Positions 9,236-21,681 of a stretch of DNA of 64,000 nucleotides are shown in pieces. Both the position numbers and the translations under genes were made by a program. Origin of the DNA: Ophiosphaerella korrae (taxonomy: Eukaryota > Ascomycota > Dothideomycetes > Pleosporales > Phaeosphaeriaceae); NCBI GenBank assembly GCA_028456385.1, contig JALNQF010000001.1, positions 620,001-684,000 on the forward strand. Reading direction: 5' to 3'. The first letter of the stretch is position 1; each line of letters begins with the position of its first letter. The notes beneath the pieces were generated by a model. That model made no database searches. It saw only the letters and a program-made list of their open reading frames with translations, and was not told the origin of the DNA.

Positions 9236-11754
9236 TCTACAACTTTCCGAGAGTGACGCAAAGGCACGAAGCTCTCATCAAGTGGAGATAGTAGAGACGA
9301 TGACAAATGGGAAGGTGTATGAGGGGACAGCGACTATGATCCAGGCCAGCTTAGACCAGTTGGAGAGGATGCGGATGAAGAGACAGAAGGCAAAGACACA
9401 CGAAGTATTACAATGAGAGACCTGCTGGGGAGAAGAAGGAGCAGTGGCAATGGAGCGAAGCGCCTGCCTTTTGTCTCGCGGCGCTTCGGGGGCAGGAAGG
9501 TCAAGGATTAGGTAGAGCACGGATCGAAGTGGAGAGAGATGGGCAAGAAAGCGGGCGGGTACTTACAACGTCTAAATGTATGGCGCCAATGGAAGCGTGG
9601 TTGCACAGCTGCAGGGGCACGTCTGATAGGCTGGCGGGGAGAGGAGCAGATGGGATGGCGTTCAGAAGAAGAATGGAGGGACGAGTGGCCCAGAAATAGA
9701 CGCCCGGCAGAAATCAATAAACGATTTGCAAACCCACGGCATCCAGACCAGAAGAGTGCAGCGCAAGAGTCTTGGTTATGTCAAGTCTGACAAGGAGCTT
9801 ACCCTGCTGTCAGCGTGGGTGGAGGAGAGGCGCGGCACAGCAATATGCCCCCAAATCAAAGCTGTACGTTGGAGAAGCACAGTAGATAGGTAGCCACTGT
9901 ACGGAGGCAAAAGATGGGACCATGGTGGTCCATGCTGCCTCTCTATGATCGCTTCGGGAGCGGAGGCCAGTCCAGCCCGCAGGCGCTCAGAGGCCGGGAT
10001 AGAGGGTGATCGATATCCAATTGATGCGAGCTGTTTGACGCCTGCAAAACGCGACAAGGTGGTTCTGGGAGGTGAGTGGTTGGGTAGGGCAGGGGCTCAG
10101 CATAGGCCCAAGGCAGCGCTAGTCAGTTTAAGCTGTGAACAGCGCCTGCAGTTCCTGGGCGTGGCCAATCACAGAGGGAAGGTGCTGTGAGAGTTTGAGG
10201 AAGGCGCCTCCCGACCCACATTTTGCCTACAGGCCAGCACCAACCTCGAGTCCCAGTCTCCCAGACGGGCAGCGTGGAATGGAGATATGGCGTGGTCGAG
10301 TCCAGTGTCTCAGAGTCGGGGCCAGAGGCGCAACGTCGAGCGCCGCCCTCGCGCGAGCGATGCCATCATGAGCCTCCGGCTGGCCGCGAGATCTGCGCTT
10401 CGTTCGCAGCCTTGCGTGTACTGTGCTGTACTGCACCGTACATACATACATAGTACGAGTTAATTTGTAAGTCTTGTCGGTGGTCAGCGTTGTTAATGCC
10501 GGCGTGTGATGGAGCATGTGCATGGAGGCTGACGCATAGCCAGGCACATGGGCCGCTAATTTGCCACACATCAGGTCGCTTGGCCGGGCCTACCTCTTGG
10601 ATCCGGCCATTTAGCCTCGTTATCAGCGGATGTGCTAGCTTCTTTGGGCCTGTTTGGTTTCGTTTCAATGCACGGTTATTTTTGGGACCTTTTAACGGCT
10701 GCCTCGCCCTGCAACCAGCCTCCGACCTGCGTCAGCAACAACCGCAAACATGGCATGGGTCTGCTGAGCTGGCACCCTCTTCACACCTTCTATGAACGTC
10801 CACGTTGGATCTTGGCCAGCGTGATCATCGTCTGAGCCTGCACAACCCTACGCCGCATGCACACCAAATCCACATAGCTACTGTGGACCGGCCCTTCCGC
10901 CTCATCCTCCCGATGCTGCTCAAGTAAACGGTAGGTATGCACGTGTGTATGGAGATCTCAGCAAGGACAGAACCGCAGGCACAGCCCAGACTTCGCCTTC
11001 ACTGTACAACGTGGTCGCAGTAAAGACGCGGCTGGGAGCTGCAGTTACTCCACATCTCAATGCCCCGGGGTCCTACATAATGGCTCGCTTCCCTGCGCAT
11101 AAGCGTTCAAAAATCTTCCTTGCAAATGGCACTGCTAAAGTGCCTTAAAAATTCCTTGGCCTAGTTTCTCACCTCGAACCACCCAATTGTACCCTTTTTC
11201 TCAAAATATACCCCAGCCTGGTGCATTTGTTCCTCCCTAAATCCGTTCTTTACTGGCACCTGGACCAGGCGTTCCCTCCGCAAACAAGGCAGATCCCCAG
11301 CTCGTGACCGTGCGACGAAGCATTGAAACGTTTTAACCTTCATTTAGCCTCGCTTCCCTCCCATCGGGCCCTTTTTGCTCCTCTCCCCACGTCACTCTTA
11401 TATTGCACCGCATGGAAATCTCTTAGTATGGTACATTTTGCATCACTAGGGCTGAGTTCGATAGAATCAGCAACGTTGCGAACCCGTCTAGGCTGATCAC
11501 AAAACTATTCATAGAAAGCTGCACATTATATGGAGCACATGGGTCGATTGCCATTAGCACAAGGCTGATGCGGGAAAACGCACAGTATGAATCCTCACAA
11601 AAGAGGTACAAGCACAGCTCAGGAATAGAAGGAACAACTAGTGTAGGATGAATTGATATTAAGACTAAATGGAGCATCGGTCGAACTCTAACAACAAAAT
11701 AAGAAATAGCAATAAACCATAAACGAAAAGGCTCAAGTACGCAGTCTGATCAGC
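9236..11754. other. Long intergenic region, no gene supported
   Basis: About 2.5 kb. The left part is upstream of the four-helix protein gene and the right part is downstream of the proline-rich gene. Several open frames of 60-115 codons overlap on both strands, but none shows a conserved motif or a splice arrangement that extends it. It may hold long UTRs or a non-coding transcript. Confidence 0.4.
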
Positions 11755-13719
11755 CTACTTGCAATCATCAATAGAGCTTGTCACCGGTTCTTGACAGCGC
11801 TGTAGCAAAGACAACCCTTTCCTACCGTGAGCGTACACCGAACAGCCCCAGTACTCATCCAGTGCCTCGTAGTAAGGATGATAGAAGATTGAGTCTCTCA
11901 TGTCGGCGTCTTCGTCCTCGTTTTCGTATCCACCACGAATGCCCGAAAATAATGGTTGCGGTCGGATCTTCTCATTCGTTTCTACCATATTCCGCTGGAA
12001 TTGTGTAAATGGCCCTGGGTCTATCGCATTCATCATCTGGAGTGTGCCATCAAAGCCTCTGCATCCAAAACTTGCATCAGAGTCCCTCCTATTATCTGCA
12101 AGGGGCTGGGGCATATGCAGTAAGGCCCGCCAAGGCTTTGGAGTATGCATACCTGCTGTATACTCCTGATCGGCTTTTTGCTTACCTCTTTGCCGCTCGC
12201 TCACTTGTTTAAGGGGAGGGCGTCCTATCTTTCTTGGTTCTTCACGTATGAATGGCGATAATGAGGCCATAGGATAGGCAGGACACAGTGATCCAGCCGC
12301 ACCTGGACCTCCAACACCTCCACACCCTATAGCCAAATTTGCGGTACGGCCTTCCTGAATGGCTGTGATAGGCCTCGGCCGAGATATCTGGTTCTTGAGT
12401 CCACTGCTTCCCTTGAGTTTAGCATTACTTATTTTTTGGTGCAATGCACCTGATTCTCTGATTTCAGCCTTCCTGTCTGTTCGTGACTTCCACCACGGAG
12501 AATGCTTGTTTTTATTAGGGCTAGTTTGGTCTCCTTTGAGGCGAGGAGAATCTCTAGCATGATACTGTACCTGATTATCTGCACGATATGTTGTAGTACC
12601 CGCATTGCGCGCTTCTACGTCTCGCTCTATCCGCCTATAGGCCTTGGCCTCTTTATATGGGAGAGATTGAGACGGTGGAGCGAGTGGAAGAGGCTTAGAG
12701 GGCCTTTCTCCTTGATGTTGCCTCAATGTTGGTGAATTTAGCGGTTGTGGTACTGGCGGGAGAGGTTTAGAGGGCCTATATTGTGGAACAGGCGGAAGAG
12801 GTTTCCCCGTTGCTATACCTCCATGAAACCTCGAAGTCGGCGCTGGTTGAAGTTGTGGAGCAGGTGGAAGAGCCTTATTTGCAATTATAGATTGCTGTAT
12901 ATCTGGTCCTATTCGAATAGGCACTTCGCAGGATGATGTTGAACTTTCCAACTCCTCACTTACCCGTGACTTCGCGCCCGGCGATACCATTTGTCTCAGG
13001 GGAATGCTTTCATGAGGCCAGGGCGGCCGCGCTGGTGGAGTGGGATGTTCAAAGCGAAACTGTTTTTGTTCGACCTCAGTGTGGCCTTGCTTCTGTTTCC
13101 GAGACTGCTTATGACTTGACCACACTTTTTGACCTTCGCCTTTTGGCCCTGCATTATATATTGCTCTGGCTGATCGATAAGCATCAACGATTTTCCATGA
13201 GTTTTGTATACCTTGCGCCCCCATTGCCTCTACTTCCCGCTTCCTAGTACACAATGGGAAGGAAGGAAAGAGCGTGGCATTGGATTCATTTCTGTCTCCG
13301 CTACTCTCAATAAGATCATTGTCTTGAATCGAAGCTGGTAAGCTCTCTTGGGACTTGCTAGAAGGCATTCCTTGTTGTGAAGAGACAGACACACTGAGAT
13401 TATCAAAACTAGCCGTGGCGCTGGGCCACGAGTAGGCACTAGGCGGTCGTGTGGTTATATCTGATACGTCTCGGTGTGCTTCAGGATATTGTATTGTTTC
13501 TCGCAAACACTGTGATTTGAAATACCTTGGCGAAAACTCTTCCGGGCCGTCAAGGCCCATCGAGCTGACCTGACCCTCCATACTAAACCTTGCGCTGCTT
13601 TGTTTGCAGGAACCCGCGCCTTCGTTGTCGGACGGTACCCATTTAGAATCGCTGGTGTTGCATTCCAGAAACTCCTCATTCTTCGCGAAAGGATTCATGA
13701 CTTTCCACGGACTAGGCAT
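11755..13719 (-). CDS. Proline-rich hypothetical protein with KPLPPVPQ repeats
   Basis: An uninterrupted frame of 654 codons begins with ATG at 13719 (MPSPWKVMNPFAKNEEF) and ends at 11755. No folded domain is recognised. The middle carries at least four copies of a K-x-L-P-P-x-P-type motif (KALPPAPQ, GKPLPPVPQ, SKPLPPVPQ, SKPLPLAP), the classic shape of SH3-domain ligands. The remainder is rich in Ser, Gln, Arg and Lys and looks disordered. The C-terminal part, around FYHPYYEALDEYWGCSVYAHGRKG, is more structured in composition. An adaptor or scaffold role binding SH3 proteins is inference from the motif only. No intron is needed. Coding status is supported mainly by the long open frame, as neighbouring frames are broken. 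Confidence 0.75.
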   Translation of the reverse strand: MPSPWKVMNPFAKNEEFLECNTSDSKWVPSDNEGAGSCKQSSARFSMEGQVSSMGLDGPEEFSPRYFKSQCLRETIQYPEAHRDVSDITTRPPSAYSWPSATASFDNLSVSVSSQQGMPSSKSQESLPASIQDNDLIESSGDRNESNATLFPSFPLCTRKREVEAMGAQGIQNSWKIVDAYRSARAIYNAGPKGEGQKVWSSHKQSRKQKQGHTEVEQKQFRFEHPTPPARPPWPHESIPLRQMVSPGAKSRVSEELESSTSSCEVPIRIGPDIQQSIIANKALPPAPQLQPAPTSRFHGGIATGKPLPPVPQYRPSKPLPPVPQPLNSPTLRQHQGERPSKPLPLAPPSQSLPYKEAKAYRRIERDVEARNAGTTTYRADNQVQYHARDSPRLKGDQTSPNKNKHSPWWKSRTDRKAEIRESGALHQKISNAKLKGSSGLKNQISRPRPITAIQEGRTANLAIGCGGVGGPGAAGSLCPAYPMASLSPFIREEPRKIGRPPLKQVSERQRGKQKADQEYTAGMHTPKPWRALLHMPQPLADNRRDSDASFGCRGFDGTLQMMNAIDPGPFTQFQRNMVETNEKIRPQPLFSGIRGGYENEDEDADMRDSIFYHPYYEALDEYWGCSVYAHGRKGLSLLQRCQEPVTSSIDDCK

Positions 13720-14764
13720 GATTTGCGTTTAGATTGTATGTGTTCAGGCGACAGTGTTGAGAATGTAGATTAGTTCACTGGTAAAAGTACTGAACAATTC
13801 TGTGTGCATTCTTACAGACTAATCAAGTATTGGGCAAGGTAAAATATCAACAATAAGTTCAATTTCGAGTAATTGAGAGGTTCATCACCATACGGGACAC
13901 GCGGAAGATGATATACGGCTAAGAGCGAGAGCACATTGTGTGGAGCGTATAAAGGCGGGGAAATGTGCAACTACTGAGTGTTGATAAAAGAAAGCTTTAA
14001 TAGTACAACGACACGAGCCATATAACGAACATTGTAAGGCTCTATTTGATCAAGTAATCCTCGTTGGTATGTCGTGAAGGGGAACTTGAACATGAAAAAC
14101 AGTTTCATCTGTTAGAACGAAGGTCGGTCTGGAGCTCGCAATGTTGAAAGAGACGACTAGCGGTTTCGTTAGAATTTTTATTTGGCTTATTCTTCATCTT
14201 CAATGTGGAGTTCGGCGTGAGTCTGAGACTATATCTCTATGACTGGCTGCACATGCATTGTTGCCTCATCCTGTAATAACTATATGAAAAATCTCCCCAA
14301 GAGCGGAGCTCTAGGATATGTCACCACGCTCATCATATGCTATGAAGTTGCATATTTACTTGGAGGCGCTTTGGACGACTGCGTTAACCTCTAGTGTGAA
14401 ACCATCTCACACTGGGATTTATGGTAGATCCCCTAAGTGTCAACTGCACGTCGACATCTAGGCTTGTCTATTTGTTGAACCACTTCAATTGTGTATAGGA
14501 AATTACGGCCTAACCTTAAAAGTAATTAGTCACTACACCTGTCGCATCACGAACCTTATGATTAGATTGAAAGAACAGGAGATAGAGGCAACACGCCCAA
14601 GCACTACGAGGTACGGTAACGTTTTTCGTATTCCATTGTATATCGATTATTGCTATCATTGTTCCGGGATTTTGCAATGCATCACCTTCTTGTTTTTATT
14701 TGCATCCTCTGATCGCATCTTCCGATTTTCCCTTAGTGGTGCCCATGGAGTTGTCGCCAATTGA
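13720..14764. other. Intergenic, no gene seen
   Basis: About 1.0 kb of moderately AT-rich sequence upstream of the proline-rich gene and downstream of enolase. A 91-codon frame at 14489-14764 runs into the enolase 3' end and is not supported. Confidence 0.5.
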
Positions 14765-16331
<1,567 letters not shown>

Positions 16332-17300
16332 GGTGTCAATGGAACTGGAGTAGAGGCAGTGTATGTCAGTAGGTTGAGCTTGAGTAGGAGAGATCAATTG
16401 AAATTCCTGAGGTGGCGAGAGGATACACAGGCATATGTAGGCGCGGCCTAGCCGTATGGTGCAAGCAAGGTTAAGGCCCATGCAAGGCCGTAAAAAGCAG
16501 ATGTGCAACCATTACCTAGCCCACGACAGCTCCAGAGCGCGGGATGATGAGCTCGGCCGCGGATAGGAGGCCGAGGGTGAAAGGATTTGATTGACTTACC
16601 AGGGTATGTTTGGTGGGCGATGGGGATGTTTGTTCAATGTTTTGTTAAGGTGGGGTTAATCGAAGCTTCAATAGTTATTAGGTCGTTGAGGAGGGGCAAG
16701 TGCACGTCGTTTCTCAGCAGATCCTCAGCCCCACCATGCCACCAAGATTGGCCGCCGGCGGTTCTCGTAAACCACACATTAAGAGTATCGCGAAAGCACT
16801 TTGAGTGGGCTGAGAGGAAGAGCAGCTTCAATCTTTGCCATTTGTTGAGTGAGATAAGAGCACGCGCGTCCCGTCTATGGAGAGTAGAATGACATCTCCC
16901 AACAGAGCCATGATTACAGAGGATCACTATCGATTATACTCGTGCGTACAGAGTATGTGTAAAAGGCTCTTCTAGAAGTGGGAAATGATGAGACGGATAA
17001 CAGGTGATGAGTTGGCTAGCAACTGCTCAGCCAGTGGAAACCTGTGAAGCTGTTTGCCTGATGAGGTAAGTGTGCTAGTCATGTGATCAATTGGAGCTTG
17101 GGCTTGAGCCTTGCCGCGACGCTCGGAGCTGCCTTCGCGTTCGACGCACTAGATAGCCAAATACCTCTCCCAAGGTTTCTTATCAACCTGAACACCCCAA
17201 GCGTCCTCGAGATCTTCAAAGCCTTCCACAGTCCCTAAGCCTGCCACATCTTCCCCTCCTCCACACAAAAGTCCATCCATACTCCACTTATACCGTCACT
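16332..17300. other. Divergent upstream region of enolase and PRE1
   Basis: About 970 bp between two divergent start codons. It must contain both promoters and possibly a 5' UTR intron of enolase. Small open frames on both strands are not supported. Confidence 0.5.
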
Positions 17301-18109
17301 ATGTATGCTCAATGCTCGGGCAACAGCGCTCCTCGCTAACAAATGTCCAGGGAGGTTCTACTCGGAATTACGGGCAAAGACTTCACCCTCATCGCTGCTT
17401 CAAAAGCCGCTATGCGAGGTGCTACGATCCTAAAGGCCGCTGACGACAAAACCCGGGCACTGAACACGCATACGCTCATGGCATTCTCAGGCGAAGCTGG
17501 TGACACAGGTATGAATCGCCTCGTATGGCATTTGGGTAAAGTTGACTGTAGTCACAGTCCAATTTGCCGAGTTCATTCAGGCGAATGTTCAGCTATATTC
17601 GATGCGCAACGGCATGGAGCTGTCACCTGCCGCCACTGCCAACTTTGTTCGGGGAGAGCTAGCAAGTGCGCTGCGGTCACGGAGACCATACACAGTCAAT
17701 CTGTTACTAGGAGGTTACGACAAAATCGCGGACAAGCCTACATTGTATTGGATTGATTACTTGGCGAGTCAAGCACCAGTACCTTATGCCGCTCACGGAT
17801 ACGCCCAGTAAGCACACTCTCGACCGTGTAAATGTTGGCAGTACACATTATTATACTGTTGCTCACAAACATGCGCCATCCTAGCCAAGCTAAGCTAACC
17901 TTCTCAGGTACTACTGCCTCTCGCTGTTAGACAAGCATCACCATCCGGACATTGATTACGAAAAAGGTCTCAAGATCTTGCGAATGTGCACAGAGGAGCT
18001 CAAGCGACGTCTTCCCATCGACTTCAAGGGTGTTTATGTCAAAGTGATCACGAAGGACGGCATAAAGGATGTGGAGTACGAGGACGATGTAAAGGTGGCA
18101 GTACCGTGA
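17301..18109 (+). CDS. PRE1: 20S proteasome beta subunit, Pre1/beta-4 type
   Basis: This is a non-catalytic beta-4 subunit of the 20S proteasome core. Four exons: 17301-17302, 17351-17508, 17558-17807 and 17908-18109, giving 203 aa. The best model splits the initiator codon: AT, then a 48-nt intron (GTATGC...GCTAAC...CCAG), then G, so the protein starts [12 protein letters not shown] as in related subunits. An alternative unspliced start at 17343 would give MSREVLLG. Family landmarks are [46 protein letters not shown] and the C-terminal [15 protein letters not shown]. Like Pre1, it lacks the propeptide and catalytic Thr of active beta subunits. The last exon ends in a short acidic tail. Confidence 0.93.
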
Positions 18110-18853
18110 GGATACCGGAATGAAATAGCATGTTAGGGCGACAGTAGCTTCAGCAGCAAGTGTACCATACCTCTCACAAGTGGACAGGGCACGCTGGTAG
18201 TAAGGTCAAGCACAGTGCATGCACACGAAGGTCACGTCATTAACGACTAAATCTCATCAGGGGAATAAAAATGTATTCCCAAGCAGTAGTTTCCGACTAC
18301 TGCAGATCTGAGAAGGAGCCTGCTTGTCTGCCAATTCTGTCATGATGTTCATATTTTCCGCTCTTGATCACCAAAGGGTTGGAGTGTGTGCGTCCGGTCC
18401 ATAATGGATTTCCGGTTGCTAGGGTCATCACGAAACGTTCCCAGAGCAGCATCATTGCTGACGCCATGACCACCGGGATGACTAAGCACTAAAATCAAGC
18501 ACAAAACCCAAAATTTCTCCGTCCCTCTCACTCTCCTGGCATCAAAAAAGCACACGGATCCAGCCACGACTGTTAGTTTGAATTTTCTGTCGCTTTCAGT
18601 TGCCAGTCACTACGGTGGCGTGGATCCGGAGAATAAACCTCCTGTAGGAAGCTGCCGCCTCGTTGGGTCGTCTTCAGTGATGGCGATGGGGCGCTGGTGT
18701 CGATTTATTGGGAGAACATGTCATGGCTTCAGGCGTGAATTGTGCATCCGACGGGTGCGATAAACACCATGTCTAAATTTACATGTTGATTTTTGCAGTC
18801 GACATGAGTGTGACCTGAACTTTTCATCGCGACTCACATGCGTTCATCACGCC
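18110..18853. other. Intergenic, no gene seen
   Basis: Convergent gap between PRE1 and the broken cyclase gene; it should hold two 3' ends. Nothing else is recognised. Confidence 0.5.
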
Positions 18854-20355
18854 CTAGTTCCTATACCCATTGGTACAGCCATTAGCGATACCTTGAATAC
18901 CGTTTGGCACAGTGCCGTTGAATTTACCATTGCTCATACCGTTCATGACCTTAGGGTTTTTTATTGCTTCCTCAACTAGCATGTCGTTCAACGTGTACCC
19001 GGTATCACTAGCGTCGACGAAAGCGCCCTGTCGCGGGTACTCCTGCATCAACTGCTTGTGCTTTCGCAGAGCACCATTCATCTCGTCAGCGGAGACGTCG
19101 TTCAAGAAAACACACGTTCCGATAAGGTTGGGAACCGCCGCACGCAATAACCCATCTCGCGTCTTCAGTATTGCCTTGGTAACCTTTTCAAGCATATCCT
19201 CATCGAACATCTCATGATCCATCGACAGCCTAGCTCTCGAAAAGAGGTTCAACAATCGCTTGTGCTCTTCGTCGCTAAGAAAACCGCGAAGGTTAGCCAA
19301 CGTCGCCGAGTACGCCATGTCGATAGAAATGGCATGACCGTGACGCAGAGGTACGGATGGTGCGAGCTGTAACGCCATCAGCCAAGTAAAAATGGTTACT
19401 TTCATATCTTTACTTAGTGAAACGGGCTCCAAGTGTGGCCATAGGCAATGACGCGATCCAATCCGATCTCGTGGAGGCTGGGTGTCTCCAACTTGAGCAT
19501 CTCGAAAATACTGGCACGGTTTATTTCATCCGCCGCCTTCCGTACTTCAGGGTCAACATTATCACGACTAAAGAGAGATGAGATCAACTTCTCGCAGTAC
19601 TTGTCCAGTAACTCGAAGGTAGGCCTGTGACCGCCAGTTGAGATTTTGATCAACTCAGCAAAGCCGTTTCCGACTCGTGCCTCCGGAAGAGTCTTCAGAA
19701 AAGAGAAGTCGAGGAATGTGTGCATTGGAGCATAATATGCCCCTAGCCTGTTCTTGTAGTTGCCGTAGTTAACTGCAACTTTGATACTAACGTTGTCATC
19801 GATGACGGTCGCTCGAATACGGATATAGTTGGTCGCCCTGCGGTAGACCGTGCATGCAAATCTACAAACTCAAGTCAACTCTATACTTAAGATGACATCA
19901 GGCCAAAGTACCTTAAAGATGTGTTTTACCCAGCAACGTCAGCCACTAACCCTCCACCCTGTACTTGTTAGTATATTTCCTAGATCGTGATAGATGGGGT
20001 GACCTACTACTACCAAGACAGGCTCCTTACGGATGATACCAAACTCAGTCATAGAATCAACGATACTCAGAAGAGTATCCATGGATTTTGCTTTCTCACC
20101 AATCATGATCTTATGGATGGTCGAGGGGAGATTGTAGTCGTCAAAATATTGCTGCATCTCTTGTCCATAAATGTTGAAGATGTTCCAATCCATGACAGCT
20201 AGACAGCGACCCCAGCGTTCATAACATCTGGCAAGCTGATTGTTCTCGGATTTGAATATACCATCTAAGAATGATAAATCATACTTTATCTTCTCATATC
20301 CTTCAGCATGAAAGCCGTTGTTCGTCTCGATAACGGAAACTTTGAGGTCTGACAT
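18854..20355 (-). pseudogene. Sugar-phosphate cyclase, desmethyl-4-deoxygadusol synthase type (MysA-like), damaged
   Basis: The family cyclises sedoheptulose 7-phosphate; DDG synthase makes the mycosporine core. Four exons are inferred on the minus strand: 20008-20355, 19930-19958, 19414-19861 and 18854-19366 (about 445 codons). All introns have GT...AG ends (49, 68 and 47 nt). Splicing restores VLVV-GGGLVADVAG-FACTVYRR, KVAVNYGNYKNRLGAYYAP, GFAELIKIS, AYGHTWSP and PLRHGHAISIDMAYSATLANLRG, including the metal-binding His residues. Two lesions stand out. The last codon of exon 3 (19416-19414) is TAA where the family has Glu before LAPSVPLRHG, truncating about 170 residues. The loop expected to read like TLIGLIDASV reads TVIDDNV, three residues short. 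The protein ends in an Asn-Gly-rich tail. DDG synthase rather than 2-epi-5-epi-valiolone synthase is chosen from the neighbouring genes. Confidence 0.85.
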
Positions 20356-21681
20356 GATGAATGAACTTGGAAAAATAGGGTAAGATACGTTGAGTGCCTA
20401 TCTAGCCAAGGTAAGGGAGATGTCTACCACATAAACAATTATAGATTGCTTGACACTCGACTGGAGTCGAACATCGAACTCCCCTATGCACGGTTTCGTT
20501 CGATTCGTTCACAAATGCCGACAAGGTTTGGAAGAGACGCCAATCTTGCTCATGATGCATTGGTCAGAGATCCCTCGTTACGAGGGCTTGGTATTGTTTT
20601 GGTTATGGAGACTAGGCTATTACTAGCTGGCCATGATGAAATGGCTTTCCCATTAGAGCCATCTCAGCGGGAAACCCGGTTCCAGCACATGGGATTCACT
20701 GATCTCTCATGCAGAAATGGTTTAGATAAAGGCCGAATTTTCTTGGCTGCATTTGGCTAGGGATATATGTGGCGTAGCATACACTCATATCTGCTTAAGC
20801 GTGAAGACCAGAGCTGATACCGTTCATGCCACTATACCATGGACTAAAATAAAGAGCGTTACGGTGGAGTTGCTATGTTATGTACTACCTCGCCACCTCA
20901 TCATTTCGCTATGCATATCGAGGTCTTGGTATCGAAAGCTCAAAACATCTTATAGGTTCGGTGTTATGTGCCATCCAGCGAGTTGTAGGATCAAATACAC
21001 AAAAAAGTACCCTGAATAGACCAATATAGGAGCCGGATCTTACTGTTGACGCTCTACCAGATCCTACCAGTTTTAATTCCCGTAGGATAGGTGGAGTTTG
21101 GGAAGATCATGAGCAGTTGTACTAAGGTCTTCACGATACTTTTAGTGGCTTATTGGTATGATAGAGGACGCTCCAGAATCGTTGACAACTAGTACTTTTG
21201 GTGTGCCATTAGAGGGCTACCGAAACCAGTTTCGTGCCAATGATCACTTCTACATGTCCTGTTTCTCTGAGATGGGATCTTCGCATCTCCACATGTTGTC
21301 GTGACAAGCTTGCTGTAAACGGCCTAGAGAGAGTATTCAGCACTTTTTCGATGACTCTCTGACGAAGACCCATCTCTCGCAGCTGCATATACCATCCCGC
21401 GTCAGTTGTGAGTTCAAGTCACTAGCTCCACAATGGTCTACAGAGCATCACTGACTGTGGTGCCTAATGTGGCTCGAGACGCCAAATCCTATACGCCGCC
21501 ATCACATACGTTCCTGCGTTCACCTCGTCATCATTGCACTGCGGTTCCGCACTAGCCTACGCGTTACGAGGCACCCTGGTTAGGTAGTTTGGACGCGTCA
21601 ACGTCATGGTAGGTATTTTTAAAAAAAAAATAAAATAAAATAAAAAAAAATTCTCGAGAAGCGAATTAAACAGCAATAACA
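20356..21681. other. AT-rich spacer inside the relic cluster
   Basis: About 1.3 kb between the divergent cyclase and methyltransferase remnants, the expected place of a shared promoter. A 104-codon frame at 20446-20760 (+) has no recognised motif. No other gene is seen. Confidence 0.45.
21621..21650. repeat. A-rich homopolymer/TAAAA tract
   Basis: Thirty bases made only of A and T, beginning with ten A and followed by TAAAA-type units. It lies about 80 bp left of the inversion breakpoint. Confidence 0.9.

Noticed and set aside
10227..10571. 114-codon minus-strand frame in the 9.2-11.7 kb gap
   Set aside because: Three other frames overlap it, there is no motif, and it contains a TACATA-type simple sequence.
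20461..20520. tRNA-like string (GAGTCGAACATCGAACTCCC)
   Set aside because: Looks like a T-arm fragment, but no acceptor stem or anticodon arm could be paired around it.
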